From: RHKX01 sp963826475
GTDB lineage: Bacteria > Actinomycetota > Thermoleophilia > Solirubrobacterales > 70-9
DNA length: 64,000 bases
NCBI GenBank assembly: GCA_963826475.1
Contig: CAWGXC010000003.1
Span: 2,046,001 to 2,110,000, forward strand
Reading direction: 5' to 3'
Both the position numbers and the translations under genes were made by a program. This document shows positions 1 to 8,816 of this stretch, in pieces. Each line of letters opens with the position of its first letter. The stretch's first letter is position 1. The notes beneath the pieces were generated by a model. That model was not told the origin of the DNA. It saw only the letters and a list, made by a program, of their open reading frames with translations, and searched no databases.

Positions 1-464
1 CGAATGTGCTCCGTCATCGTTCCCTCGTGCACCCATCCCTGCCAGGTGACGGCCTTCTTCGCCGGCACGTTGAAGGAGGGGATGCGTCCGTAGACGCGAT
101 GGGCGCCGAACTCCTCGAAGGCCTTGGCGACGGTCAGGCGCTCCGCCTCGCGCCCGACGCCCTTCGCGCCGGGCGGATCCCCGATCAGCGCGCCGAGCTC
201 CGGCGCCGTCTGGCGGAAGAGCCCGTAGAGCGCGGTGAACCCGACCGGCTCCTCGCGGCCCTCGACCTCGATCGCCCACTTGCGGTCCTCGCCGTCGGCG
301 CCGACGGCCGCCGCGGTCCAGCCCTCGGCGTTCTCGGCCGTGAAGGCGGCGCGAACCTCCATCAGCGACGAGATCGCGTCGCGGTTGTTGAACCAGCGGT
401 GGACGGCTCGGGCATCCTCCTGCCGGAACGGCCTGATCCTCACTTCGACCTCGGAGCCGCGCAT
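1..464 (-). CDS. GNAT-family N-acetyltransferase, RimJ/RimL-like (3' end outside window)
   Basis: The minus strand is open from an ATG at 464-462 to the window edge, giving about 154 codons. The product starts MRGSEVEVRIRPFRQEDA, the usual first strand and helix of a GNAT fold ('RPFRQEDA...W'). Further on, 'GREAERLTVAKAFEEFGAHRVYG' followed by 'NVPAKKAVTWQGWVHEG' is the acetyl-CoA-binding and C-terminal pattern of RimJ/RimL-type acetyltransferases, in which 'N..A.....GF..EG' is typical. The family transfers acetyl groups to amino groups of proteins or small molecules; the substrate here cannot be told. The gene is divergent from the AraC-type regulator. The stop codon lies beyond base 1. Confidence 0.8.
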   Translation of the reverse strand, partial: MRGSEVEVRIRPFRQEDARAVHRWFNNRDAISSLMEVRAAFTAENAEGWTAAAVGADGEDRKWAIEVEGREEPVGFTALYGLFRQTAPELGALIGDPPGAKGVGREAERLTVAKAFEEFGAHRVYGRIPSFNVPAKKAVTWQGWVHEGTMTEHI

Positions 465-495
465 CGAGGCCGGACTCTAGCCGCCCCACGAAGGG

Positions 496-966
496 GTGGA
501 CCACCGTGGCATCATCCGGCGGGTGAACGGCACCCCAGCCGCCGCGCAAGGGCTGCGCGACCTCGCGCGGCTGCGCCGCGTCCGCGACCGGATCGATCGC
601 GAGTACGCGCAGCCACTGAACGTCGAGGTACTCGCTCGGGCCGCGCACATGTCCCCCGGGCACTTCAGCCGCCGATTCCGGCTCGCGTACGGCGAATCGC
701 CGTACAGCTACCTGATGACGCGCCGCATCGAGCGCGCCATGGCGCTGCTGCGCCTCGGTGAGCTCAGCGTCACCGAGGTCTGCTTCGAGGTCGGCTGCTC
801 ATCCCTCGGCACCTTCAGCACGCGCTTCACCGAGCTCGTCGGCATGCCGCCGAGCGACTACCGGCGCAGCGAGTCGGACGCGACGGCGGGGATGCCCTCG
901 TGCCTGTCCAAGCGCGTGACCAAACCGGTCAGGAATCGAGAAGCGCCTCCCCCGAGCCGGAGCTAG
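496..966 (+). CDS. AraC-family helix-turn-helix transcriptional regulator
   Basis: A small regulator (147-156 aa) consisting almost entirely of an AraC/XylS DNA-binding domain. The two helix-turn-helix units are visible around 'LNVEVLARAAHMSPGHFSRRF' and 'SVTEVCFEVGCSSLGTFSTRF', ending in the signature 'GMPPSDYRR'. No effector-binding domain is present. GTG at 496 gives the longest frame; GTG at 523 is an equally plausible start, and neither has a strong ribosome-binding site. It lies 10 bp upstream of a VOC-family gene, a common actinobacterial pairing in which the regulator probably controls its neighbour (inference). Confidence 0.88.
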   Translation: MDHRGIIRRVNGTPAAAQGLRDLARLRRVRDRIDREYAQPLNVEVLARAAHMSPGHFSRRFRLAYGESPYSYLMTRRIERAMALLRLGELSVTEVCFEVGCSSLGTFSTRFTELVGMPPSDYRRSESDATAGMPSCLSKRVTKPVRNREAPPPSRS

Positions 967-976
967 CTTGGCCGCC

Positions 977-1387
977 ATGGAAATCACAATTCACTCCTGC
1001 ATGCTCCCGCACAACGACCCCGACGCCACCCTCGGCTTCTATCGAGACACGCTCGGCTTCGAGGTCCGAAATGACGTCGGCTACAACGGAATGCGCTGGA
1101 TCACTGTCGGCCCGGCCGACCAGCCCGCAACGTCGATCGTCCTCTATCCGCCGAACGCCGACCCCGGGGTCACCGACGACGAGCGCCGGACCATCGCCGC
1201 GATGATGGCCAAGGGCACCTACGCCAGCGTCAATCTGGCCACCACCGACCTCGACGGCACCTTCGCGCAGCTCCAGGCCGGCGAGGCCGAGGTCGTGCAG
1301 GAGCCGACGGAGCAGCCGTACGGGATCCGCGACTGTGCGTTCCGCGACCCGGCGGGCAACCTGATCCGCATCCAACAGCTCACCTGA
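977..1387 (+). CDS. VOC-family (glyoxalase/dioxygenase superfamily) protein
   Basis: A 136-aa protein of the vicinal-oxygen-chelate fold. 'MLPHNDPDATLGFYRDTLGF' is the first beta-alpha-beta unit, and the end 'YGIRDCAFRDPAGNLIRI' is the canonical last strand, where the acidic metal ligand normally lies. ATG at 977 is preferred over the in-frame TTG at 968. Family members include glyoxalases, fosfomycin-resistance proteins and dioxygenases, so substrate and reaction remain open. It is adjacent to and co-oriented with the AraC-type regulator and ends 9 bp before the convergent sugar transferase gene. Confidence 0.88.
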   Translation: MEITIHSCMLPHNDPDATLGFYRDTLGFEVRNDVGYNGMRWITVGPADQPATSIVLYPPNADPGVTDDERRTIAAMMAKGTYASVNLATTDLDGTFAQLQAGEAEVVQEPTEQPYGIRDCAFRDPAGNLIRIQQLT

Positions 1388-1396
1388 CGCGCGGCT

Positions 1397-2056
1397 TCAG
1401 CCCGGGTCGAGGCCCTTTCCCGTGAGTACCTGGGTCACGGTCCGGACGAGGATCCTCAGATCGAGCCCGGGCGAGCGGTTCTCCACGTACCAGTTGTCGA
1501 GCTCGATCCGCCGGCCCCAGCTGATCCCGACCCGCCCGTTGACTTGGGCCCATCCCGTAATCCCCGGGCGCACGGCGTGACGGCGGTGCTGGTGGGGAGC
1601 GTAATGCTCGAGATGGGCGGGGATGGTCGGGCGAGGGCCGACGATCGCCATCTCCCCCCTGAGCACGTTGACCAGGTTGGGAAGCTCGTCGAGCGAGGTC
1701 CGCCGGAGCACGCGGCCGACCTTCGTCACCCGCGGGTCGGCCGTCTCCACCGCGGTCCCGACGCCGACCGGATCGCTGCCGATCGACATCGTCCGCAGCT
1801 TCAACAGCTCGAACTCCTCCTCGCCGCGACCGACCCGCCGTTGGCGGTAGATGGCCGGGCCGCGGCTGTCGAGGCGGATGGCCACGATCGCGGCGATCAG
1901 CAGCGGCGAGAGGAGGAGCAGGACGACTCCCGCGACCAGGACGTCGGCGACCCGCGGGAGTCCTCGCCTCGCGGTCGCGAACGGGCTCTCGGCCTGACGC
2001 TCGCGCAGCGCGGGGTCCTCGGCGGGCGGCGCGAGGAAGGGATCCGGGTCGCTCAC
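1397..2056 (-). CDS. Bacterial sugar transferase (undecaprenyl-phosphate sugar-1-phosphate transferase)
   Basis: A 219-aa membrane-bound initiating transferase of the WcaJ/PglC type. It attaches a sugar-1-phosphate to undecaprenyl phosphate, the first step of capsule or exopolysaccharide repeat synthesis. One N-terminal membrane segment ('VLVAGVVLLLLSPLLIAAIV') is followed by the catalytic core: 'LKLRTM', 'DPRVTKVGRVLRRTSLDELP', 'LRGEMAIVGPRP', 'RPGITGWAQVNGR' and the Asp-rich tail. The start is GTG 2056, overlapping the upstream glycosyltransferase stop by 4 bp (GTGA) with GGAGG 7 bp before it. Without that coupling point it would appear fused to the upstream gene. Confidence 0.92.
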   Translation of the reverse strand: MSDPDPFLAPPAEDPALRERQAESPFATARRGLPRVADVLVAGVVLLLLSPLLIAAIVAIRLDSRGPAIYRQRRVGRGEEEFELLKLRTMSIGSDPVGVGTAVETADPRVTKVGRVLRRTSLDELPNLVNVLRGEMAIVGPRPTIPAHLEHYAPHQHRRHAVRPGITGWAQVNGRVGISWGRRIELDNWYVENRSPGLDLRILVRTVTQVLTGKGLDPG

Positions 2057-3187
2057 CTGGTGCCCTCCGACTTCTCCCATGCCGCGGGCGGGCCGTTTCG
2101 CACGCGGTCCCAACAGCCGAGGGCGATCGAGGCGGTGACGAGCACGTAGTAGCGGGCGATCCGCGCCGGGCGGCTCGGCGCGACGTCCGCCAGCGCCGCC
2201 GCGGCCAGCAGGGCGAGCTGGGAGGCGAGCGCCAGCCGGTAGATCCAGCCGCTGCGCAGCAGCAGGAGGTTGGCGCCGAGAAGCTTCAGATGCAGCAGCG
2301 GGCTCGCGTAACGCAGGATGCGATGGGAGAGGATCTCGAACCCGAAGATGGCTCCGTAGCCGCGTGGGTCCCACATCCGGTCGGTGAGGACGATGTCTGG
2401 GATCCCGACCATCATTCGCCGCTTGCGGGCGAACTCGCCCTCGATCGTCGGCACCATCTTCTCCTCCGCGCGGGCGCCGGCCACGTAGACGGAGCGCCAT
2501 CCGGCCTTGCGCAGCTCGAACGGGAAGGAGAGGTCGTGGCTGCGCGACGGGGCGAGGAACCGGTAGGCCGCTCGGCGCACGGCGTAGATGCCGCCGTTGC
2601 CCGCGGTGATCCCGCCGAGCGCGGACTCCAGGTCCGCGCACCCACATCTCGTAGCGCCAGTAGGCGCCCTCCTCGTTGTCCCCGGCGGCGTCGCTGAAGC
2701 GCACCTGCCCGCAGGCGTAGCCGACCTCGGCGTCGGCGAATGCACCGGCCAGCGCGCGCAGCGCCCCCGGCTCCCAGTAGGCATTGGCGTCGCTGAAGGC
2801 GACGACCTCCCCGGCGGCGCGCTTGACCGCCGCGTTCTGGGTCGCGATCTTGCCCGCGCGCGGAAGGTCGAGGACGACGTCTGCTCCCGCGCCTCCCGCG
2901 AGCTCGGCGGTGCGGTCGGAGGATCCGTCGGAGGCGACGATCAGCTCGAGGCGATCGCGCGGGTAATCGAGCGCGAGGGCGTTCGCGACCTTCGCCTCGA
3001 TCACGTCCTCCTCGTCGAACGCGGAGACGATCAGCGACACGCGCGGGAGCTCGGCGTCGGCGGGCGGCTCAGGCTCGGGCCGCCGGCCGCGCACCCTCGC
3101 GATCGCGGCGAGCGCGAGCGGGTACGTCACGTGCGTGTGGACCAGGGCCCCGGCCGCTCCCCAGAATGCTGCTCTCGCGAGGCGCAT
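2053..3187 (-). CDS. Glycosyltransferase family 2, membrane-anchored; broken by one extra base near 2631-2640
   Basis: The N-terminal membrane segment is followed by a GT-A fold ('VSLIVSAFDEEDVIEAKVAN', 'VASDGSSDRT', 'VAFSDANAYWEPGALR'). The frame is lost just after 'YEMWVR'. Removing one G from the run opposite 2631-2640 continues it as 'DLESALGGITAGNGGIYAVR', then the acceptor-site region and C-terminal membrane helices, ending at 2053. The whole span is 3n+1 bases, which implies one inserted base and a 377-aa intact product. It would add a sugar to the lipid-linked intermediate at the cytoplasmic membrane. A true pseudogene cannot be excluded, but both halves look undecayed. Confidence 0.82.
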
Positions 3188-3194
3188 CAGAGGA

Positions 3195-4349
3195 TTATCG
3201 GCCGCCGGCGCCGAGGCTCCGGTACAGCTCCAGCGTGCGGGTTGCGATCGATTCCCAGCCGAACTCGCCGGCGACGGCGCGTGCCGTCGCCTGCTCGAGC
3301 TCCCGGCGCTTGGGCGGATTTGCGATCAGCTCCTCCAGAGCCGCCGCGAGGGCGACGGGATCCCCGGGTGGGACGAGGCGGGCGGCACCGTGACGGTTAC
3401 CGATCTCGGAGAACCCGCCGACGTCCCCGAGCACCATGGCCTTGCCGAACGCGAGCCCGGCGTAGAGGACGCCCGACTGCTCGATCTCCCGGTAGGGGAG
3501 GGCGAGCACGTCGGCACGCCGCATCAGGGCCGGGATCTCGTCATCGGCGATGAACCGCGGCAGGAACCGCACCGTCCCGGCGGCGCGATCGGCGAGCTGC
3601 CGCAACGGCTCGAGGGACATCCGCGGCATGCCGGCGATCCACAGCTCCGCGCCCTCACCGTTCATCCGCCCGAACGCCTCCAGCAGCGTGTCGATCCCCT
3701 TGTATGGGCGCAGCAGGCCGAAGAAGAGGATCACCGGGCCCTTTACCTTCGCCATCTCCGGCGGCAGCGCCCTCTCGTCGGCGAGCCCGGTCAGGTAGTC
3801 CAGGGGCCCGTGCGGGATCACGTGGACGAGAGCGGGGTCGAGGCCCGCCTCCGAGCGAAGGCGCTCGGCCGCCCCCTGGGTATGGACGACGACCGCGTCG
3901 AAGGCCTCCAGCACCCGGCGTCGACGGGCCATCCTGCGAGCCTCGCCGACCTTGGGCAGGGGCGCGTGGAGGGTGAGCAAGCGTGGCTGCCCCGGCCGGC
4001 GGGGCCCGAGCAGGTGACGGTCGAGGTCGGGGAGCGTGAGCCACTGCCAATGAGCGACGTCGGCGTTCGCGGACGCGAGATGGCGACGCGCGGCGAGCAT
4101 CCCGGGCACGTGTTCGAGGGCCTTCACGGCCAAACGCATGCGACCGAGGCCATCGTTCCCGGTGCTGCGCCGATAGAAGGCGCGCTCGTCAGCGCGGTAT
4201 CCATCGGGCGCGGGGACCGGGCCGTAGAGGAAGCGGCTGGTGAGCAACTCGACCTCGGCGCCGGCACGCGCGAGGGCCGCCGCCAGGGAGCGGTCGTAGG
4301 GCGGCGTGAACGCCGATGGATCGAGCAGGGTGACCCGCAAGGGCTGCAT
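3195..4349 (-). CDS. Glycosyltransferase family 4 (GT-B fold)
   Basis: A 384-aa GT-B retaining glycosyltransferase. The N-terminal acceptor domain begins 'VTLLDPSAFTPPYDRSLAAA' (glycine-poor). The C-terminal Rossmann domain has 'GPVILFFGLLRPYKGIDTLL', 'LWIAGMPRM', 'ADVLALPYREIEQSGVLYAG' and the nucleotide-binding acidic pattern 'GVLYAGLAFGKAMVLGDVGG'. It probably transfers a hexose from an NDP-sugar to the growing polysaccharide unit. It is 7 bp upstream of the GT2 gene on the same strand, so the two are probably co-transcribed, and it is divergent from another GT2 gene with only 17 bp between start codons. Confidence 0.92.
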   Translation of the reverse strand: MQPLRVTLLDPSAFTPPYDRSLAAALARAGAEVELLTSRFLYGPVPAPDGYRADERAFYRRSTGNDGLGRMRLAVKALEHVPGMLAARRHLASANADVAHWQWLTLPDLDRHLLGPRRPGQPRLLTLHAPLPKVGEARRMARRRRVLEAFDAVVVHTQGAAERLRSEAGLDPALVHVIPHGPLDYLTGLADERALPPEMAKVKGPVILFFGLLRPYKGIDTLLEAFGRMNGEGAELWIAGMPRMSLEPLRQLADRAAGTVRFLPRFIADDEIPALMRRADVLALPYREIEQSGVLYAGLAFGKAMVLGDVGGFSEIGNRHGAARLVPPGDPVALAAALEELIANPPKRRELEQATARAVAGEFGWESIATRTLELYRSLGAGGR

Positions 4350-4366
4350 GGGCGACGATTGTCCCT

Positions 4367-5299
4367 GTGGAGCTCTCCTATTGCATCGTCAACACCGACG
4401 GCCGCGAGCATCTCGGCGCCTGCCTGCGCGCGATCGCCGCCACCCATCCCGAGGGGGTCGGGCACGAGATCCTGCTGCTCGACAACGCCTCGCAGGACGG
4501 GTCGGCGGCCCTGGCGCGGGAGATCGCCGCCTCCGATCCGCGACTCGCCGACGCCCTCCGGGTGATCGAGCTGGATCGCCGGCAGGGGAAGGCGGCCAAC
4601 GACACCCGCCTGCTCACCGACGCCGCGGGTGAGTTCTGCTTGCTCCTCAACGAGGACTCGGAGTTGCTCCCGGGGGCGGCCGCTGCGCTGATCGGCGCCC
4701 TGCGCGACGACCCGGATGCGGGGGCAGCCGGCGCTCAGCTCCTGGACCCCGACGGCAACCCGCAGCCGTGCGCGTGGCGGCTGCCCGGCGTCGGGACGGC
4801 GCTCGCCCAGGCGCTCTTTCTGCACAAGCTGCTCGTCACCCAGAGCGGCGGCGAGAGCACCCGGCGCGTCGGCTGGGCCCAGTCGGCGGCTCTGCTCGTC
4901 AGGCGCGCGGCCGCCGAGCGCGTCGGGTACCTCGACCCGGCGTTCTTCGTCTACTCCGACGAGACCGACTTCTGCAAGCGCCTCGGCGACGCCGGCATGA
5001 GCACCCTCTACGTGCCGTCCGCCCGTGCGATCCACCACGAGCAGCTCTCCACCGACCGCACCTCCCCCTTCCGGATCGTCGAGTTCCATCGCAACCGCGA
5101 CCTCTACGTGCGCAAGCACCACGGGCCGGCAGCGGCAGCGGCGGTCCGGGTTCTGACCTCGCTCTCCTATCTGCCGCGGGCGCTCGCCGCGACCGTCCTA
5201 CCGGGTCACGATCCGCGCTGGTACCTCCTGCACGCCCGCCAGGCCCTGCGCCCGAGCGGCGAGGGCATCCGCGAGCTCGTCGAGCGCCGCGGGTCCTAG
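4367..5299 (+). CDS. Glycosyltransferase family 2 (rhamnosyltransferase-like)
   Basis: A 310-aa GT-A enzyme starting at GTG 4367. It shows the family order 'YCIVNTDGREHL', 'EILLLDNASQDGS', 'GKAANDTRLL', 'CLLLNEDSELLPGAAAALIG', then 'LDPAFFVYSDETDFCKRLGD', the ED-containing acceptor/base motif of WbbL-like enzymes. Members add rhamnose or similar sugars to polyprenyl-linked acceptors, which fits the surrounding polysaccharide cluster. It is the only plus-strand gene inside this cluster and overlaps the convergent flippase gene by 4 bp at its 3' end. Confidence 0.92.
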   Translation: MELSYCIVNTDGREHLGACLRAIAATHPEGVGHEILLLDNASQDGSAALAREIAASDPRLADALRVIELDRRQGKAANDTRLLTDAAGEFCLLLNEDSELLPGAAAALIGALRDDPDAGAAGAQLLDPDGNPQPCAWRLPGVGTALAQALFLHKLLVTQSGGESTRRVGWAQSAALLVRRAAAERVGYLDPAFFVYSDETDFCKRLGDAGMSTLYVPSARAIHHEQLSTDRTSPFRIVEFHRNRDLYVRKHHGPAAAAAVRVLTSLSYLPRALAATVLPGHDPRWYLLHARQALRPSGEGIRELVERRGS

Positions 5300-6840
5300 A
5301 AGCCGCCGCGATCGGCGTCGCGCGTCTCCGCCTCGTAGAGCTCGCTGCCGTCTCCCCCGCCCCCATCGGCGCCGGCGCGCATCCTGGCGAAGCGCTCGCG
5401 CAGGTCCCCGGACCTGACGGCTTCGGCGATCGCCCGGCGCTCGTCGGGCCGGACGCCGCCGCCGAACCAGAGGATCACCGGATAGAGGGCGACGAGGACG
5501 CCGCGGGAGAGCAGGCCCACGACTCCATGCGTCGGCAACAGCAGCTCCCCGGCGGCGATCAGCGCGGCTGCGGACCCCACGACGAGGGTCAGCCTCCCCC
5601 ACTGCCAGGGAATCGGGAAGAGCCGATGGGTGACCAGCCCGAGCAGGACGTTGACGATCACGTAGGAGGCGACCAGCGCGATGCCGGCGCCGACGATTCC
5701 ATGCGAGGGCACGAGGGCGAGGTTGAGGCCGATGTTGGAGATCGTCGCCACGATCGTGACCGGAAAGCTGAGATCGGTCCGCCCGGTGCGGCCGAGGATC
5801 ACGACGAGCGCGAGATAGACGCCGTAGAGGGCCGCTCCCAGCGACAGCGGACCGATCACCCTGAAGGCGTCGAAGTACTCGTCGGAGGCCAGCAGCCGCA
5901 CCATCCAGCGCGCCTCGAGCCACATGCCGACGACGATGAAGCCGCAGAGTGCCGTGAACGCGGTCAGGACGACGGCGTAGGCGCGCCGGGCCTCGTCGTC
6001 GTCCCGGATCGAGTAGGCGAGCGGCGGCCACGCGAGCTGAAAGCCGCGGACGACGATCTGGATCGCCTGGGAGAACTTGAACGCCAGCGCGTAGAGGCCG
6101 AGCTCGGCCGCGCCCACGTAGCGGACCAGGATGACCCGGTCGATCACCTGCAGCGAGTAGAGGGAGAGCTCCGCCGGCATCGTCGGTGCGCCGAAGCGCA
6201 GCATCCGGCCGAGCAGCTCGCGGTCGGGGAGCAGGCCGAGCCGGCGCCGCTCCCTGAGCGCGAACCAGATCACGAACGGGATCCCCGATGCGTAGCTGCC
6301 GAGCAGCAGGCCGCGCGCGCCCTCGCCGGCGACGACGACGAGCAGCACGGTCAGCGGGATCGCGACGAGGACGTGGGCGATGGTGAAGGCGAAGTAGGCC
6401 TTCGCCCGCTCGTCGAGGCGGAGCAGGGAGATCAGGTACTCGTAGAGCGTCAGCAGCCAGAGGCCGCCGATGGAGATCCGGACGAGGTCGGCTGAGACCT
6501 GAGCGGAGAGCAGCTCTCCGATCTGGGACGCGAGCGGAAGGGCGATCAGCGCGGCGACCGTGCTCAACCAGAAGAGCGCCGCGAAGCCGGTCCTGATCAC
6601 CTCGTCGGGATCCTCGCCGGGGAGGTAGAAGAAGCGCAGGAGGGACTCGATCAACCCGAAGCGGATGACGATGCTCGCGGTCACGACGGAGGTGAAGAGC
6701 AGCTCCGCGATCCCGTAGTCGTCCGGTTCGACGTAGTGGGTGTAGAGCGGCAGCAACGCGACCGCGAACACCTTCGAGATCACGCTCGCCGCGGTGTAGG
6801 CGGCGCCGGTGCTCGCCAGTCGTCGCAGGTAGTCGGCCAT
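5296..6840 (-). CDS. Wzx-type polysaccharide flippase (MOP superfamily)
   Basis: A 514-aa protein with about 12-14 hydrophobic segments covering nearly its full length and a short charged C-terminal tail. The N-terminus 'TGAAYTAASVISKVFAVALL' and 'DDYGIAELLFT' resemble the first helix pair of oligosaccharide flippases (RfbX/MviN-like), which carry undecaprenyl-linked repeat units across the membrane. It begins 16 bp downstream of the O-antigen ligase-like gene and forms the last step of the minus-strand run from 12320. Substrate specificity cannot be read from sequence. Confidence 0.9.
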   Translation of the reverse strand: MADYLRRLASTGAAYTAASVISKVFAVALLPLYTHYVEPDDYGIAELLFTSVVTASIVIRFGLIESLLRFFYLPGEDPDEVIRTGFAALFWLSTVAALIALPLASQIGELLSAQVSADLVRISIGGLWLLTLYEYLISLLRLDERAKAYFAFTIAHVLVAIPLTVLLVVVAGEGARGLLLGSYASGIPFVIWFALRERRRLGLLPDRELLGRMLRFGAPTMPAELSLYSLQVIDRVILVRYVGAAELGLYALAFKFSQAIQIVVRGFQLAWPPLAYSIRDDDEARRAYAVVLTAFTALCGFIVVGMWLEARWMVRLLASDEYFDAFRVIGPLSLGAALYGVYLALVVILGRTGRTDLSFPVTIVATISNIGLNLALVPSHGIVGAGIALVASYVIVNVLLGLVTHRLFPIPWQWGRLTLVVGSAAALIAAGELLLPTHGVVGLLSRGVLVALYPVILWFGGGVRPDERRAIAEAVRSGDLRERFARMRAGADGGGGDGSELYEAETRDADRGGF

Positions 6841-6856
6841 CAGCGGAGCTCCGGCC

Positions 6857-8362
6857 TCAGGCGGTACGCGGGTGGTCGTCGAGGACGGGCGTCGCCGCCT
6901 TCCCCGCTGCCGGCGCGAGCGTCACCGAGGCGACCGCCAGCAGCGCCCAGGTGATCGGGTCGGTGAGGAAGGCCGCGTAGCCGAGGCTGTGTACGACCAT
7001 CACCGCGTAGACGGCGAGCGCCGCCGCCGCGAGGGGCGACCCGCGCGCGCGGGTGCGCAGCGCCGGGCCCGCGGCGGCGATCATGCCGGCGATCGTCACG
7101 AACAGCAGGCCGCCGTAGGCGAGCAGCCCGATCAATCCACCTTCGGCGGCGACGGTGACGGGCTCGGTATGGCTCTCCACCGCGACCCCGGCACCGCCCC
7201 CGTAGCGGGCCTTGAACTCCGCTGGGAAGCTCCCCGATCCACTGCCGAGGATGGGTGAGTCCCCGGCTATGTGCAGGCCACCCGAAACCAGGCTGCCGCG
7301 GCCACTGGTGTCCTCGCTCACCGAGCCGCCGGCGATCAGCGCGACCGCGGCCACCACCGCCAGCGCGGCGCCGGCGGCGGCGATGGCGCCGGCCCTGATC
7401 CCGAAGCGCGACGCCACCAGCACCAACACGCCGGCGATCAGCGCGAGCATGCTCGTCTGCGAGTAGGTGACCACCAGGGTCGCGAGCAGCACGACGAAGA
7501 CTCCGCTTGCCGCGAGCAGCCGCCGCCGCCGCTCGCCGAACGCGACCAGGGCGGCCAGGATGGTCATCGTCACCACGAGATAGCGCCCGAGGATGTTCGG
7601 GTCGAAGAAGAGGGAGTTGATCCGGAAGTAGGCGTGGGCTTCGTTGCCGGCGATCACCTTGTCGTTCCAGAAGAGGTCGCCGGAGGCGTACTGGTAGGCG
7701 CCCACGACCGCGAAGACGAGTCCCTCGACCGCGAGGGCGATGACGACGACGCGCAGGGTCCGCACGTCCCAGTCGATCCCGGCGAGGAGGTGGAAGAGCA
7801 CCGCGAACGGCGCGAAGAAGAAGGCGACGTTCCTGATCGCGGGCGAGATGTCGTCCGCGTACCCGGCCTGCAACCCGTAGAGCGCAACGAAGGCCGCGAG
7901 GGCGAGCGCCGTGTACCGCAGCCATCCCCGATCGGCGGCGGGGCGGTGCGCAGCCTCCGGCTCACCGGCGGCGAGCCATGCCGCGAGCAATCCGGCCGCG
8001 ATCACCCCGTAGAGGGGCAGCAGCAGGTTGACGCTCTCGCCGCCGAGGTCGATGGGGATCCGAAACGGCATCGCGACGACGATCATCGGCGCGAGCAGCC
8101 GGGGCAGGCGGCGCAGGGTGAGCGCGCCGACGGCGACCGCGAACGCCGCCGCGGAGAGCCCCGAGAGGGCGGCCCACGGGCTGTCGCGGATGTCGGCGAA
8201 CTGGGCGCTCCCCCAGTTGTCGGCGGCGACGAGCGCCGGCGCGAGGAGCAGCGCCGTGGTCAGGGCCGCCAACCTGAGGCGTCGCGGGAGCTGCGGCAGC
8301 AGGCCGAGCGCTGCGAGCAGCGTGCAGGCGACCGTCCCGATCCAGAGCGGCGCGCTGTCCAT
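6857..8362 (-). CDS. O-antigen ligase/polymerase family membrane protein (Wzy/WaaL-like)
   Basis: A 501-aa polytopic protein with about 12 membrane segments. It has one large extracytoplasmic loop after 'YSQTSMLALIAG', containing 'GGLHIAGDSPILGSGSGSFP' and 'SHTEPVTVAAEGGLIGLLAY'. That loop pattern (serine/glycine turn, then H-x-x-x-x-x-x-A-x-E-x-G) is characteristic of O-antigen ligase/polymerase proteins. Its role would be to polymerise or ligate repeat units delivered by the neighbouring flippase. It overlaps the upstream FlgD-Ig-like gene by 1 bp, implying co-transcription. Confidence 0.9.
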   Translation of the reverse strand: MDSAPLWIGTVACTLLAALGLLPQLPRRLRLAALTTALLLAPALVAADNWGSAQFADIRDSPWAALSGLSAAAFAVAVGALTLRRLPRLLAPMIVVAMPFRIPIDLGGESVNLLLPLYGVIAAGLLAAWLAAGEPEAAHRPAADRGWLRYTALALAAFVALYGLQAGYADDISPAIRNVAFFFAPFAVLFHLLAGIDWDVRTLRVVVIALAVEGLVFAVVGAYQYASGDLFWNDKVIAGNEAHAYFRINSLFFDPNILGRYLVVTMTILAALVAFGERRRRLLAASGVFVVLLATLVVTYSQTSMLALIAGVLVLVASRFGIRAGAIAAAGAALAVVAAVALIAGGSVSEDTSGRGSLVSGGLHIAGDSPILGSGSGSFPAEFKARYGGGAGVAVESHTEPVTVAAEGGLIGLLAYGGLLFVTIAGMIAAAGPALRTRARGSPLAAAALAVYAVMVVHSLGYAAFLTDPITWALLAVASVTLAPAAGKAATPVLDDHPRTA

Positions 8363-8814
8363 CAGCCTCCCCCGCCCTTCGGCCTGGAGGCGGCCTTCGC
8401 GCCCAGGACCCTGATCCGCCCCGGAGGCAGGATGTCGCGACCCTGCTCGCCGAGGATCACGCGGATCGCGTAGAGGCCCGGCTTGGCGGCCTTGCCGCCA
8501 TCGGTGGTGCCGTCCCAGGTCAGGTCATGGGGACCGGCGCCGAGGTCGACCCGTTCGGCGATGTTGCTCACCCGCTTGTCCGTGCGGCCCTCGATGATCT
8601 GCACGGTCACCGACGAGTCCGGCTCGGCGAGCGTGAAGCGAACGTGCGCCTTGGCGCCCGGGGAAACCGTCTCGTCGAGCACAACCGTGTTGACGAGATC
8701 GTCGGCCGAGCGCGCCGCCCTGGTCACGGCGAATGCCGCCACGCTGAGGACGGCCAGCGCGACGAAGAGGACGACGCCGAGGCCCGGGGCGCCGGCGCTC
8801 CGCTCCCCACTCAC
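8362..8814 (-). CDS. Membrane-anchored protein with FlgD-like Ig domain
   Basis: A 150-aa product from GTG 8814. One N-terminal hydrophobic segment ('LGVVLFVALAVLSVAAFAVT') is followed by an extracytoplasmic beta domain: 'DETVSPGAKAHVRFTLAEPD', 'LTWDGTTDGGKAAKPGLYAI' and 'RVILGEQ'. The 'WDGTTDGG..A..G.Y..R' pattern is that of FlgD Ig-like domains, which also occur in secreted envelope proteins unrelated to flagella. No flagellar gene is near. It sits tightly between the polymerase and the LytR_C genes, so a role in polysaccharide assembly or anchoring is inferred only from context. Confidence 0.72.
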   Translation of the reverse strand: MSGERSAGAPGLGVVLFVALAVLSVAAFAVTRAARSADDLVNTVVLDETVSPGAKAHVRFTLAEPDSSVTVQIIEGRTDKRVSNIAERVDLGAGPHDLTWDGTTDGGKAAKPGLYAIRVILGEQGRDILPPGRIRVLGAKAASRPKGGGG

Positions 8815-8816
8815 TG

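Noticed and set aside
1397..3187. A 596-aa fusion of GT2 glycosyltransferase and sugar transferase
   Set aside because: It results from the frame change near 2631-2640; a GTGA overlap with a good SD shows two separate genes.
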